NCBI GenBank assembly: GCA_051010055.1
Contig: JBPCVY010000011.1
Coordinates: 1-17,598, forward strand
Length of the DNA: 17,598 nucleotides
From: CAJQND01 sp051010055
GTDB lineage: Bacteria; Pseudomonadota; Alphaproteobacteria; Rhizobiales; CAJQND01
Direction of reading: 5' to 3'
Below the pieces are notes generated by a model that made no database searches, was not told the origin of the DNA, and saw nothing but the letters and a program-made list of their open reading frames with translations. The translations under genes and the position numbers were made by a program. Every line of letters starts with the position of its first letter. The stretch's first letter is position 1. This document shows positions 1 to 8,078 of this stretch, one piece after another.

Positions 1-742
1 CTTCCTGGCGAGGGTCCGGGTGACGGTGGTAGCGGCCCGGTAACTTAATGCCGTTCGTTCCCAACAGCCTGGCGATAAACGGCACCTTGATGCGGTTGGT
101 AAAATCGACTTTGAGGCCGGTTTTCCAGGGCTGGGTGCGGCGCTTGGTGTTATGGATGAGCTTGGTGTCGGCCTCCAGCCGGTCAAAATCATTCCAGACG
201 GTTTCCAGCTCGCCGATACTTTCGCGTGGTTCATCTGCCAGAATTATCATGTTCTCATAGTCGCGTTTTTGGTCGAACAGTTCATCGAACATTGTGCCCA
301 CGCGCCAATGTTTCAGTTTCGCGCAATCAAGCAGCATCACAGAGGTGGCGATATAGTCATCACGCCCGTTATGGCCGGGCCTGGGGCGCGCGAAAATCGC
401 CTTGCCCTGCATGTCCCGTTCAAAAAGATCGGCTACATCGCCAAAGGCAAAAACATCCGGATCAACCACAATGGCGCGGCCCTGATAGCCCATCAGTTCC
501 GGCGGCATAAAGCGCAAGGGTGTGAAGGATTGAAGGTCATCATTCTTCCACACCCGGGCTGTTCCGGCGCGCAGGAACTTGCGCCCTTCATAGTCTTTCA
601 AAAACGGATGGTCTTCGGTTGCGATGATTTTGACATCGAAACTCTCAGGGGTTGCCGAATTGCGCTTCATGGAATGAGCTGAAGCGATTGCGCCGACCAT
701 CTGTTTGGCGTTGGTGTGAATGAACACCGTATTCTTTTGCAT
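1..742 (-). CDS. GT8-like glycosyltransferase, partial (C-terminus outside window)
   Basis: Reading the minus strand from an ATG at 742 gives 247 uninterrupted codons to the window edge, so the C-terminus is missing. A Shine-Dalgarno-like AAGGA (747-751) lies 4 nt before the ATG, and an in-frame TAA lies 17 codons upstream, which fixes the start. The protein has a DxD-type motif (IVVDPDVFAF, Asp94 and Asp96), the usual nucleotide-sugar/metal site of GT-A glycosyltransferases. Near residue 197 it has HNTKRRTQPWKTG, resembling the H-x-x-G-x-x-KPW region of GT8 enzymes. No signal peptide or membrane segment is visible, so it is probably cytoplasmic and acts on an unknown acceptor. It is divergent from the TAXI transporter and has no obvious link to it. 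The GT-A/GT8 relation is read from motifs only; donor and acceptor are unknown. Confidence 0.72.
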   Translation of the reverse strand, partial: MQKNTVFIHTNAKQMVGAIASAHSMKRNSATPESFDVKIIATEDHPFLKDYEGRKFLRAGTARVWKNDDLQSFTPLRFMPPELMGYQGRAIVVDPDVFAFGDVADLFERDMQGKAIFARPRPGHNGRDDYIATSVMLLDCAKLKHWRVGTMFDELFDQKRDYENMIILADEPRESIGELETVWNDFDRLEADTKLIHNTKRRTQPWKTGLKVDFTNRIKVPFIARLLGTNGIKLPGRYHRHPDPRQE

Positions 743-887
743 GAAATCCTTGCGTCCCAGCGCGCGGTGGATGGATTGCAGTTTGTGTTCTTAAACGAAA
801 ACTCCGGCACCTTATTACTGCAAGTGCGGGGGGAAACCAAGCATCCAAGAGGACGCAGGTTTGTAATTTTGCAATGTTATTTCGGCC

Positions 888-917
888 TTGAAAGCAGGTG
901 GGAGTTGGCACTACAGT
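888..917 (+). promoter_or_regulatory. Candidate sigma70-like promoter of the TAXI transporter operon
   Basis: TTGAAA (888-893) and TACAGT (912-917) are separated by 18 bp, with 46 bp from the second box to the ATG at 964. The -35 matches 5 of 6 and the -10 matches 4 of 6 consensus bases. The rest of the 221-bp divergent interval (743-963) shows no other convincing site. This is a weak call by eye. Confidence 0.3.
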
Positions 918-963
918 CAAATGGTTATTACAAAAATAAACAAAGCCCCATGGGGAGGGAAGA

Positions 964-1941
964 ATGAAATTTACATTGAAAACTGCGAGTTTTGCTCTTT
1001 CTGTTGCTGTAGGCGCCCTATTTGCCGGACAGGCAAGTGCAGCAGAGCAGAAATTCGTGTCAATCGGAACCGGTGGCGTAACCGGCGTTTACTACCCCAC
1101 CGGCGGCGCCATTTGCCGGCTGGTAAACAAGTCGCGCAAAGAACATGGCATCCGCTGTTCAGTGGAATCCACAGGCGGCTCAATATACAATATCAACACC
1201 ATTCGCGGTGGTGAGCTTGAGTTTGGCGTTGCCCAGTCAGACTGGCAGTACCATGCATACAACGGCACCTCGAAGTTCAAGGACAAGGGTGCGTTTAAGG
1301 AATTGCGTGCTGTGTTCTCGGTTCATCCTGAGCCTGTGACCATCTTGTCGCGCAAAGATGCCGCCATCAAGAATGTCACCGATCTCAAGGGCAAGCGCGT
1401 AAATATAGGCAACCCTGGTTCGGGCACGCGCGGCACCTGGGAAGTGATGGAAGCAGCTCTTGGCTGGAAACGTGACGATTTGAAACTTGCAGCTGAGCTG
1501 AAATCTGCCGAAACCGGCCAGGCCTTGTGCGACAACAAAATCGATGCCTATTTCTGGCTCGTCGGACATCCTTCTGCACTGACGGAAGAATCGGTTTCAT
1601 CGTGCGATGCGCAACTGGTCAACGCAACGGGCCCGGAAATCGACAAGCTGGTCGGTGACAGGCCTTACTACCGCACTGCAATCATCCCTGCTGGCATGTA
1701 CAACAACAAAGACGATGTCACCACATTCGGTGTGGGCGCTACATTCGTCACATCAACCGCCGTTTCTGATGATGTTGTCTATGTGATAGCCAAAGCTGTG
1801 ATGGAGAATCTGGATCAGTTCAAGAAGCTGCATCCTGCATTTGGCAATCTTAAAGCGGAAGAAATGGTGAAAGACGGCCTGTCCGCGCCGCTCCATCCTG
1901 GTGCTGAAAAAGCGTACAAGGAACTGGGCCTTTTGAAGTAA
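964..1941 (+). CDS. TAXI-family TRAP transporter solute-binding protein
   Basis: 325 aa, starting at an ATG 3 nt after a GGGAGGGA ribosome-binding region. Residues 1-26 form a Sec signal peptide (positive start, hydrophobic core, cleavage near AxA at 24-26), so the mature protein is periplasmic. The mature N-terminus (FVSIGTGGVTGVYYPTGGA, then STGGSIYNINTIRGGELEFG and AQSDWQYHAYNG) is characteristic of TAXI (TRAP-associated extracytoplasmic immunogenic) binding proteins, and the length is normal for the family. It would capture an anionic substrate and deliver it to the permease encoded 137 bp downstream. TAXI ligands are poorly known; glutamate-like or dicarboxylate substrates are reported for some members, and nothing here decides the ligand. 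The family call is firm. Confidence 0.95.
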   Translation: MKFTLKTASFALSVAVGALFAGQASAAEQKFVSIGTGGVTGVYYPTGGAICRLVNKSRKEHGIRCSVESTGGSIYNINTIRGGELEFGVAQSDWQYHAYNGTSKFKDKGAFKELRAVFSVHPEPVTILSRKDAAIKNVTDLKGKRVNIGNPGSGTRGTWEVMEAALGWKRDDLKLAAELKSAETGQALCDNKIDAYFWLVGHPSALTEESVSSCDAQLVNATGPEIDKLVGDRPYYRTAIIPAGMYNNKDDVTTFGVGATFVTSTAVSDDVVYVIAKAVMENLDQFKKLHPAFGNLKAEEMVKDGLSAPLHPGAEKAYKELGLLK

Positions 1942-1958
1942 GGCTCCTGACATTGCTT

Positions 1959-1984
1959 GGGGCCGCAGCTTCGGTTGCGGCCCC
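1959..1984 (+). promoter_or_regulatory. GC-rich UUCG hairpin between binding-protein and permease genes
   Basis: Arms GGGGCCGCAGC (1959-1969) and GTTGCGGCCCC (1974-1984) form an 11-bp stem with one G-U pair, closed by a TTCG tetraloop. No T-run follows, so it is not a standard intrinsic terminator. It starts 17 bp after the binding-protein stop. Stable hairpins at this place in binding-protein transporter operons commonly protect the upstream mRNA 3' end and raise the level of the binding protein over the permease; that role is inferred here. Confidence 0.7.
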
Positions 1985-2078
1985 GAGTGTTACACGTACG
2001 CGCAATTTTTAGTTTTAATTGGCCGTGAGGGGACTTACACGGGCCACGTTTATTCACTTTCACGAAGGGGGCAGGCCA

Positions 2079-4730
2079 GTGAGCAGTGAACCCAATCAAA
2101 CGGCACCGGAACTTGATGCCGAGGCCATTGTAGCAGATTCTGAATCAGGAGCGCGCGAGCCACACGGATGGATGGGTAAGCTCATTCCCGCCATTGCGCT
2201 CGTCTGGTCGTTTTTTCAGCTTTATGCAGCGTCAGATTTACCGTTCATTCTGCAAGAGTTTGTTGCCCCGACCTTTAAAGCGGCCGGGTTGAATGTCAGT
2301 TTCATCGTTTCCAACACGCAAGGGCGCTATATTTTCCTGGCTTTCGCTCTTGTTCTGGCGGCTTTTGCCTATCCGCTGTTTCCAAAATCTTCACGCGATA
2401 CGATACCCTGGTACGACTGGATTTTAGCCGGATTGGGCGTTATGGCGTGCGGGTATTTGCTTGTATTCCAGAACGAAATTGCCGAACGTGCCGGCTCCTG
2501 GGAAACCAAAGACATCACTATCTCCTTTATCGGCATGTTCGTGCTTATGGTTGCGGTCTACCGTACCATTGGCCTGCCGCTTTTGTGCGTTGCAGGCGTC
2601 TTCGTGCTGTACGTTTTTTTTGGCGACAAAGGCTTTATTCCAGATGCCATCCAGTGGAAGGGCGCATCCTTCGGCAAGGCCATGTGGCATTACTGGATGC
2701 AAACCGAAGGGGTGTTCGGGGTGCCGCTGGGCGTTGCCGCATCCATGATTTACATGTTCGTTCTGTTTGGCGCGCTTTTGGAAAAGGCCGGTGCGGGCAA
2801 CTATTTCGTCAAGGTAGCGTTTGCCAATCTTGGGCACCTTGTCGGCGGGCCTGCCAAGGCGGCCGTTGTGTCTTCGGGCCTCAGCGGTGTTTATTCTGGC
2901 TCGTCCATCGCCAATGTGGTTTCCACCGGCACCTTCACAATCCCACTTATGAAACGAACCGGGTTCCCTGCAGAAAAGGCGGGCGCGGTGGAAGTGGCCG
3001 CCTCAACCAACGGCCAGCTTACCCCGCCGGTTATGGGCGCTGCCGCGTTCCTCATGGCAGAATTTATCGGCATTCCCTACGAGCAGGTTCTGAAACACGC
3101 AATCCTGCCTGCCATCATTTCCTATATTGCACTGTTCTACATCGTTCACCTGGAGGCGTTGAAGCTTGGCCTCAAGGGCCTGCCCAAGCCGGAAACCACC
3201 AGAACCGCAGTGCAAAAGCTCATGGGCGTTTTGGCCGGTTTCATTATCGCCGGGGTGCTCGCAGCCGTTGTTTACTATGGGCTGGGGTGGTTGAAGCCCG
3301 CATTCGGTGATTGGGCAACGCCTGTTATTTGCATCTTGTTCGCTGTCGCCTATTTGGCAGTCATCCGTTATGTGGCTCAGCATCCTGACCTGGAAATGGA
3401 TGATCCTAATGCAGAAGTCACCGAACTGCCTCCGGCAGGCCCGACGGCGGTGACCGGCCTACACTTCATCTTGCCAATTTTGCTGCTGCTCTGGTGCATT
3501 ATGATCGAGCGGTTCTCGCCATCAAAGTCGGCGTTCCTGGGCACCTTGGCCATGATTTTCGTAATGGTCACCCAGCACGCGGCAAAGGTTTATTTCCGAA
3601 AATCCGGCGATGTGGGCGCTGCCCTCAAGCAGGGGTGGGATGAGTTTATTGCCGGTATGATCGGCGGTGGCCGCAACATGATTTCTATCGGTGTTGCCAC
3701 TGGTGCAGCAGGCATCATTATCGGCTCGCTCACTCTCACCGGTGCGCACCAGATCGTTCAGGACTTTGTTGAAATCCTCTCCGGCGGGCATCTGATGGTG
3801 ATGCTTATTCTGGTGGCCATCATAAGTCTCATTCTGGGCATGGGCCTGCCGACAACGGTGAACTACATCGTTGTGTCGTCTCTCATGGTGCAGATTATCG
3901 TCGAATTGGGCGCTCAGAACGGGCTTATTGTGCCGCTGGTTGCAGTGCATATGTTCGTCTTCTACTTCGGTATTTTGGCGGATGATACACCGCCAGTGGG
4001 GCTTGCGGCTTTTGCGGCGGCGGCCATTAGCCGGGGCGACCCGATCAAGACCGGTGTGCAAGGTTTTACCTATGATATCCGGACCGCGATTTTGCCTTTC
4101 CTGTTTATTTTCAATACAGAGCTGTTGTTGATCAATGTGGGCCCGGCAAAGGCATTGTTCGTGTTCATTGTTGCAACCATCGCCATGCTGGTCTTTGCGG
4201 CAGCAACGCAAGGCTATTTCCTGACCCGGAGCAGGCTATGGGAAACCCTTGCCCTGTTCCTCATTGCCTTCACCTTGTTCAGGCCGGGCTTCTGGCTCGA
4301 CAGGGTTGATGCGCCATATGTAACAGCCGACCCTGCCGGCATTATTGAGCAGGCAGGAAAAGTTCCCGAAAACGGTTCCTTGCGGGTGGTCTTTGCCGGT
4401 GAAGACATAAAGACCGAAAACTTTATCGAAAAAACCGTGGTCCTGCCGCTTGGCAAGCCAGGCGATGGCGCCGACAGGTTGCGCGAAGCGGCTGGGCTGG
4501 AACTGCGTGAAGAAGACGGCAAGATGCTGGTCGATAACTTGAAGCCGCGCGGCTTTGCAGAACGGCAAAAGATCGATTTTGACTGGGAGGTCAAATCCCT
4601 GCAATTGCCAGCTGACAGGGTTCCCAAGGAAGTTTTCTTCATTCCAGCGTTCCTGATTCTGGGCCTTATCATGTGGCTACAGCGGGGGCGGCGCGAAAAG
4701 GAACCAGCTCCTGAACCGGCCAGCGCATAA
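2079..4730 (+). CDS. TRAP transporter fused permease (DctQM type) with DUF3394-like C-terminal domain
   Basis: 883 aa from a GTG at 2079, preceded by GAAGGGGG about 8 nt upstream. An in-frame TTG at 2019 would add 20 residues but has no ribosome-binding site. Hydrophobic segments start near residue 30. The N-terminal 4-TM DctQ-like part runs on into the large DctM-like part, which includes conserved stretches ending in LGMGLPTTVNYIVVSSLM and ILADDTPPVGLAAFAAAA (about residues 585-650). From about residue 715 a separate tail (LFRPGFWLDRV, then a roughly 100-residue hydrophilic stretch, then a final membrane helix at about 850-868) looks like DUF3394, which occurs on some TAXI-type permeases. 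It works in the inner membrane with the TAXI binding protein as an ion-driven importer. The substrate is unknown. Confidence 0.93.
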   Translation: MSSEPNQTAPELDAEAIVADSESGAREPHGWMGKLIPAIALVWSFFQLYAASDLPFILQEFVAPTFKAAGLNVSFIVSNTQGRYIFLAFALVLAAFAYPLFPKSSRDTIPWYDWILAGLGVMACGYLLVFQNEIAERAGSWETKDITISFIGMFVLMVAVYRTIGLPLLCVAGVFVLYVFFGDKGFIPDAIQWKGASFGKAMWHYWMQTEGVFGVPLGVAASMIYMFVLFGALLEKAGAGNYFVKVAFANLGHLVGGPAKAAVVSSGLSGVYSGSSIANVVSTGTFTIPLMKRTGFPAEKAGAVEVAASTNGQLTPPVMGAAAFLMAEFIGIPYEQVLKHAILPAIISYIALFYIVHLEALKLGLKGLPKPETTRTAVQKLMGVLAGFIIAGVLAAVVYYGLGWLKPAFGDWATPVICILFAVAYLAVIRYVAQHPDLEMDDPNAEVTELPPAGPTAVTGLHFILPILLLLWCIMIERFSPSKSAFLGTLAMIFVMVTQHAAKVYFRKSGDVGAALKQGWDEFIAGMIGGGRNMISIGVATGAAGIIIGSLTLTGAHQIVQDFVEILSGGHLMVMLILVAIISLILGMGLPTTVNYIVVSSLMVQIIVELGAQNGLIVPLVAVHMFVFYFGILADDTPPVGLAAFAAAAISRGDPIKTGVQGFTYDIRTAILPFLFIFNTELLLINVGPAKALFVFIVATIAMLVFAAATQGYFLTRSRLWETLALFLIAFTLFRPGFWLDRVDAPYVTADPAGIIEQAGKVPENGSLRVVFAGEDIKTENFIEKTVVLPLGKPGDGADRLREAAGLELREEDGKMLVDNLKPRGFAERQKIDFDWEVKSLQLPADRVPKEVFFIPAFLILGLIMWLQRGRREKEPAPEPASA

Positions 4731-4756
4731 CGCGCATTCAGCCGCGCCAAATGTTT

Positions 4757-4785
4757 AAAAGCCCGCCATTTCGGCGGGCTTTTTT
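4757..4785 (+). terminator. Rho-independent terminator of the TAXI operon
   Basis: AAAAGCCCGCC (4757-4767) pairs with GGCGGGCTTTT (4773-4783) around a 5-nt loop, and the T-run continues to 4785. It lies 27 bp after the permease stop. The A-run on the 5' side could give weak termination in the other direction, but no minus-strand gene ends here. Confidence 0.92.
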
Positions 4786-4800
4786 CATGGCTTGCATGTT

Positions 4801-4860
4801 GCAAACTTAAACATTACTATGATTTATATATTTTAAACAATTTTAAGCAACCTTTAGTTG
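4801..4860. other. AT-rich patch upstream of the small exported protein
   Basis: Only about 13 of the 60 bases are G or C, far below the surrounding genes. It separates the TAXI terminator from the next gene and probably holds that gene's promoter. TATGAT (4818-4823) and TATATA (4825-4830) are both possible -10 boxes, but no -35 at standard spacing is convincing: TTGCAA at 4799-4804 is 13 or 20 bp away. Confidence 0.45.
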
Positions 4861-4872
4861 AAAAGAAGTATA

Positions 4873-5391
4873 ATGCGTAATAATAGTATTTTTTTCATCG
4901 CCGGGTGTGCGTTCGCGGCAATTCTTCTGCCGGCTACAACCGCGCAGGCTGGGCAGGCGAAATTTGACAGGTATGTGGAACGCCAGCAGTTAATGCATTT
5001 GATACCCGCAGGCAATGACTCGAAAGAACGGTGCCGTCCGGTAAACGGCCTTGAGCAGGGACTTGCTGGCTATAGAGCGGATTATTATTGCAATTCCAAT
5101 GGACTTCGCGAGTTTTTGCGTGGCTACAGGTTGGGTGAACAATTTCGCTCCGTCTCGGAGAATCGAGAACGTGCGGTAAGGGACTTGCGGAATGAATTGG
5201 ACAAACGCAACCTGTTAGTAAGAGATTACAAGTCCAGCAGCAGAACCGCACAGCAAAAAACTCGAATCGTCAACCAAATCAACAACTTTGATCAGATAAT
5301 CAGGCGGAAGGACCAAAAAGTGCGTTCTATGGCTCGGGAAATCAATGGTCTCAAAAGAGAAATCAGCTCCTTTCGTTCGAGGAACCGTTAA
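4873..5391 (+). CDS. Small exported DUF2799-like protein with C-terminal coiled coil
   Basis: 172 aa from the ATG at 4873, with AGAAG a few bases upstream; an in-frame TTG at 4858 is possible but less likely. Residues 1-26 are a signal peptide ending in AQA, so the product is periplasmic or outer-membrane associated. There is no lipobox at the cleavage site; Cys12 lies inside the hydrophobic core. The middle part has two cysteines (Cys54 and Cys73) and the pattern NGLEQGL...YYCNSNGLREFLRGYRLGEQ, which resembles DUF2799 proteins. Residues of about 95-170 are rich in charged heptad-like repeats and should form a long helical coiled coil. Function is unknown. It is monocistronic: a terminator lies upstream, and the next gene is convergent 27 bp away. 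Confidence 0.72.
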   Translation: MRNNSIFFIAGCAFAAILLPATTAQAGQAKFDRYVERQQLMHLIPAGNDSKERCRPVNGLEQGLAGYRADYYCNSNGLREFLRGYRLGEQFRSVSENRERAVRDLRNELDKRNLLVRDYKSSSRTAQQKTRIVNQINNFDQIIRRKDQKVRSMAREINGLKREISSFRSRNR

Positions 5392-5418
5392 CCTCTGGTT
5401 TCATAGTTTTGGTTTCAC

Positions 5419-6759
5419 CTAACCAATCGCCTCGTCAATCGACTTGCCGAGCTTTTCGACCAGTTCGGAAATTTGCGCATCAGTGATGATGAACGGCGGT
5501 GCAATCAAAACATGATCGCCGCGTTCACCATCAACAGTGCCATTATCGGGATAGCACACAAGGCCATTATCCATGGCGCGGGCCTTCAGTTTGGCCGCCA
5601 CATTGCGGCTTGCGTCAAACGGCTCCTTGGTTTGCCTGTCGGCAACGAACTCGATGCCCAGCATAAGCCCGCGGCCTCTGATATCACCCACGTGTGGGTG
5701 CCCGGCAAACGCTTCACTCAGGGCTGAGCGCAACTTAGCGCCCATCTTAGCGCAGCGTTCAATCAGGCCCTCATCTTCGAAAACACGCTGAACCTCCAGG
5801 GCGGCAGCACAGGCTGTCGGGTGGCCGACATAGGAATGGCCGTGCTGGAAGAACCCGCTTCCTGACTCAATCTCATCGGCCAGTTCATCGCGCACCATCA
5901 AAGCCCCGATGGATTGGTAACCGGCCCCAAGGCCCTTGGCGATGGAAATCATGTCGGGAACAATGCCGTCCTGTTCACAAGAAAACAGCGTGCCCGTGCG
6001 GCCCATGCCGGCCATCACCTCATCAAGCACCAGCAGAGTGCCGGTTTCATCGCATATGCGCTGGATTTCCTTGAAGTACCCCGGCGCAGGCGGCACCGCG
6101 CCCAATGTGGAGCCCACCACGGTTTCAGCAAAAAAAGCGATGGCGCGGCCTTCACCCAAACTTGCAATTTCCCCGCCCAAAGCTGCCGATGCCCGCCTGC
6201 CATAGGCATCATCGCTTTCACCCTTTTCCTTGAGCCGGTAGCTGTAACACGGGGCAACATGGCGGACATGGTGCATGAGAACAGGCTCAAAAACCTCGCG
6301 CCGGTGCGGATTGCCGGAAAGGGACAAGGCGCCAATTGTGTTGCCGTGATAACTTTGCTGGCGCGCGATGAACGTATCGCGGCTTTTCCAGCCGCGTTCC
6401 ACCTGCAATTGGCGGGTGAGTTTCATGGCCGCTTCATTGACCTCTGAACCACCTGATAGAAAATAGGTGCGCCAGGCCCCACCTGGGGCCTTTTCGCTCA
6501 AGGTTGCGGCCAACTCTTCAGCCGCAGAGCTGGTGAAAAACCGCGTATGAGCAAACGCCATATTGTCGAGCTGGTTTTTGATGGCGGCAATAATGCGCGG
6601 GTGTCCATGGCCCAGGCATGAAATTGCCGCACCGCCAGAGGCGTCTAAATACTGTTTTCCTGCCGCATCAGTGATATAAGCGCCTGCGCCGGTTCTGGCG
6701 CTCGGATATTCCGATTTGAGATGACGATAAAAGACGCGGCTGCGATTTGCCTCGCTCAT
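5419..6759 (-). CDS. Class III PLP-dependent aminotransferase
   Basis: 446 aa from an ATG at 6759 with AAGGGA about 8 nt upstream; an ATG 15 codons earlier lacks this. All fold-type I class III landmarks are present: the phosphate-binding SGGSE (102-106), SYHG (136-139) stacking on the cofactor, LDEVMAGMGRTG with Asp246 for the pyridine nitrogen, and SIAKGLGAG with Lys275 as Schiff-base lysine. Length is normal. Relatives include omega-amino acid:pyruvate, taurine:pyruvate and alanine:glyoxylate aminotransferases, and sequence by eye does not separate them. Next to glycerate kinase, and about 7 kb from the glycolate oxidase genes, a glyoxylate- or pyruvate-consuming reaction is attractive but inferred. 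It is cytoplasmic and divergent from the kinase gene across 60 bp. Confidence 0.93.
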   Translation of the reverse strand: MSEANRSRVFYRHLKSEYPSARTGAGAYITDAAGKQYLDASGGAAISCLGHGHPRIIAAIKNQLDNMAFAHTRFFTSSAAEELAATLSEKAPGGAWRTYFLSGGSEVNEAAMKLTRQLQVERGWKSRDTFIARQQSYHGNTIGALSLSGNPHRREVFEPVLMHHVRHVAPCYSYRLKEKGESDDAYGRRASAALGGEIASLGEGRAIAFFAETVVGSTLGAVPPAPGYFKEIQRICDETGTLLVLDEVMAGMGRTGTLFSCEQDGIVPDMISIAKGLGAGYQSIGALMVRDELADEIESGSGFFQHGHSYVGHPTACAAALEVQRVFEDEGLIERCAKMGAKLRSALSEAFAGHPHVGDIRGRGLMLGIEFVADRQTKEPFDASRNVAAKLKARAMDNGLVCYPDNGTVDGERGDHVLIAPPFIITDAQISELVEKLGKSIDEAIG

Positions 6760-6819
6760 GGTTTTGTTCCCTTGAACTCGATTGACTGGCCCGCCCGCAC
6801 ACATTGGCGTAAACGAAAA

Positions 6820-8073
6820 ATGATAGATAGTCCTAAAGAATTTTTAATGGAACTTTTTGGCGCCGGCGTGGCAGCAGCCCAACCTGCACTAAGGGTGCCC
6901 CCATTTCTACCGGAAAAACCCAAGGGAAAAGTAGTTATCGTTGGCGCTGGCAAGGCCGGCGGCGCGATGGCGGAAGCGGTTGAAAAGGCATGGCCTGACT
7001 CATTGGACGGACTGGTTATCACCCGTTACGGCCATGTGCGCCCGGTTGAACATGTCGAACTTGTTGAAGCAGCACATCCGGTGCCCGATGAGGCTGGCAG
7101 CACTGCAGCGCGCCGGGTTTTGGAAAAAGTTCAGGGGTTGACGGAAGATGATTTGGTTTTGTGCCTGATTTCCGGTGGCGGCTCCGCGCTCATGACGTTG
7201 CCGGCAGACGGCATAACCCTGGAAGAAAAGCGCGAAGTGAACAAGGCGCTACTTGCATGCGGCGCTCATATTGGTGAAATCAATTGCGTGCGCAAACACA
7301 TCTCTGCCATCAAAGGTGGCCGGCTGGCAGCTGCTGCGTGGCCGGCGCGTGTTATTTGCCTGATGATTTCCGATGTGCCGGGAGATGACCCAGGAACCAT
7401 TGCATCTGGGCCAACTGTCGGGGATGAAACAACCGGCCATGATGCGCTCGAAATTATCAATCGCCACGGGTTGGAGCTGCCCGAAAGTGTGATGATCCAT
7501 TTGAGCGGGCCGAATTGCGAATCTCCAGAACCCGATGACGAGCGCCTTCAGCGCGTTGAAAACCATGTCATCGCCGCACCATCACAATCATTGGCCGCTG
7601 CACGCAAGCTTGCTGAAGAAGCTGGCGTGGAGGTGATTGACCTTGGCGATGAAGTTGAAGGCGAAGCCCGCGAGGTGGGCCGCGCCCATGCCGAACGCGC
7701 CCTGAAGCTCGCAGAACAGGGCGGTGGGCCGAAGCTTATCCTCTCTGGCGGTGAATGTACTGTCACCATCAAGGGCGGCGGCGTTGGCGGGCCGAACACG
7801 GAATACCTCATGGGCCTTGCCCTCGGCCTCGACGGGCATCCGCGTATTCATGCCATTGCCTGTGACACAGACGGTGTGGACGGTGCACGTGATAATGCCG
7901 GCGCCATGATTGCTCCCGATACGCTGGAAAGAGCAATGGCGGCAGGTTTGGACACCGCCGCCATGCTTGAAGACAATGATGCCTGGCGCTATTTCGATGC
8001 GCTTGGCGATCTTGTTGTCTCAGGGCCTACCCACACCAATGTCAACGATTTGCGGGCGATCCTGATTTTGTAA
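6820..8073 (+). CDS. Glycerate 2-kinase, MOFRL family (GckA/TtuD-like)
   Basis: 417 aa from ATG 6820. The N-terminus EFLMELFGAGVAAAQPAL and the glycine-rich VVIVGAGKAGGAMAEA (Lys45 being the conserved lysine) match glycerate kinase type 2. SGGGSAL (118-124) lies in the active-site region, VRKHISAIKGGRLA is a family hallmark, and the C-terminal MOFRL domain runs from about 305 to GPTHTNVNDLRAIL near the end. It would phosphorylate D-glycerate to 2-phosphoglycerate with ATP. Members were once annotated as hydroxypyruvate reductase (ttuD). The start is not certain: no good Shine-Dalgarno precedes 6820, and ATG 6847 is a possible alternative, but 6820 gives the usual family N-terminus. It ends convergently with the FAH-family gene, 15 bp apart. 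Confidence 0.94.
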   Translation: MIDSPKEFLMELFGAGVAAAQPALRVPPFLPEKPKGKVVIVGAGKAGGAMAEAVEKAWPDSLDGLVITRYGHVRPVEHVELVEAAHPVPDEAGSTAARRVLEKVQGLTEDDLVLCLISGGGSALMTLPADGITLEEKREVNKALLACGAHIGEINCVRKHISAIKGGRLAAAAWPARVICLMISDVPGDDPGTIASGPTVGDETTGHDALEIINRHGLELPESVMIHLSGPNCESPEPDDERLQRVENHVIAAPSQSLAAARKLAEEAGVEVIDLGDEVEGEAREVGRAHAERALKLAEQGGGPKLILSGGECTVTIKGGGVGGPNTEYLMGLALGLDGHPRIHAIACDTDGVDGARDNAGAMIAPDTLERAMAAGLDTAAMLEDNDAWRYFDALGDLVVSGPTHTNVNDLRAILIL

Positions 8074-8078
8074 GGGTT

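Noticed and set aside
152..682. 176-codon plus-strand open frame
   Set aside because: It is antisense to the glycosyltransferase frame, whose minus-strand translation has recognisable motifs, a ribosome-binding site and no stop to the window edge.
905..925. TTGGCAC-like sigma54 -24 element before the TAXI operon
   Set aside because: The required GC of the -12 element is missing at the right distance.
1959..1984. Intrinsic terminator after the binding-protein gene
   Set aside because: The stem is strong, but no T-run follows and the permease gene of the same transporter lies just downstream.
2019..2078. Upstream TTG start for the permease (20 extra residues)
   Set aside because: No Shine-Dalgarno sequence before it, whereas the GTG at 2079 has a good one and gives a family-like N-terminus.
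3522..4211. 229-codon minus-strand open frame within the permease gene
   Set aside because: It is rich in His, Asn, Gln and Cys, as expected for the reverse of membrane-helix codons; no domain or ribosome-binding site.
5396..5417. Two direct copies of TGGTTTCA in the gap between convergent genes
   Set aside because: Only 8 bp each, no symmetry or hairpin with a T-run; likely chance.
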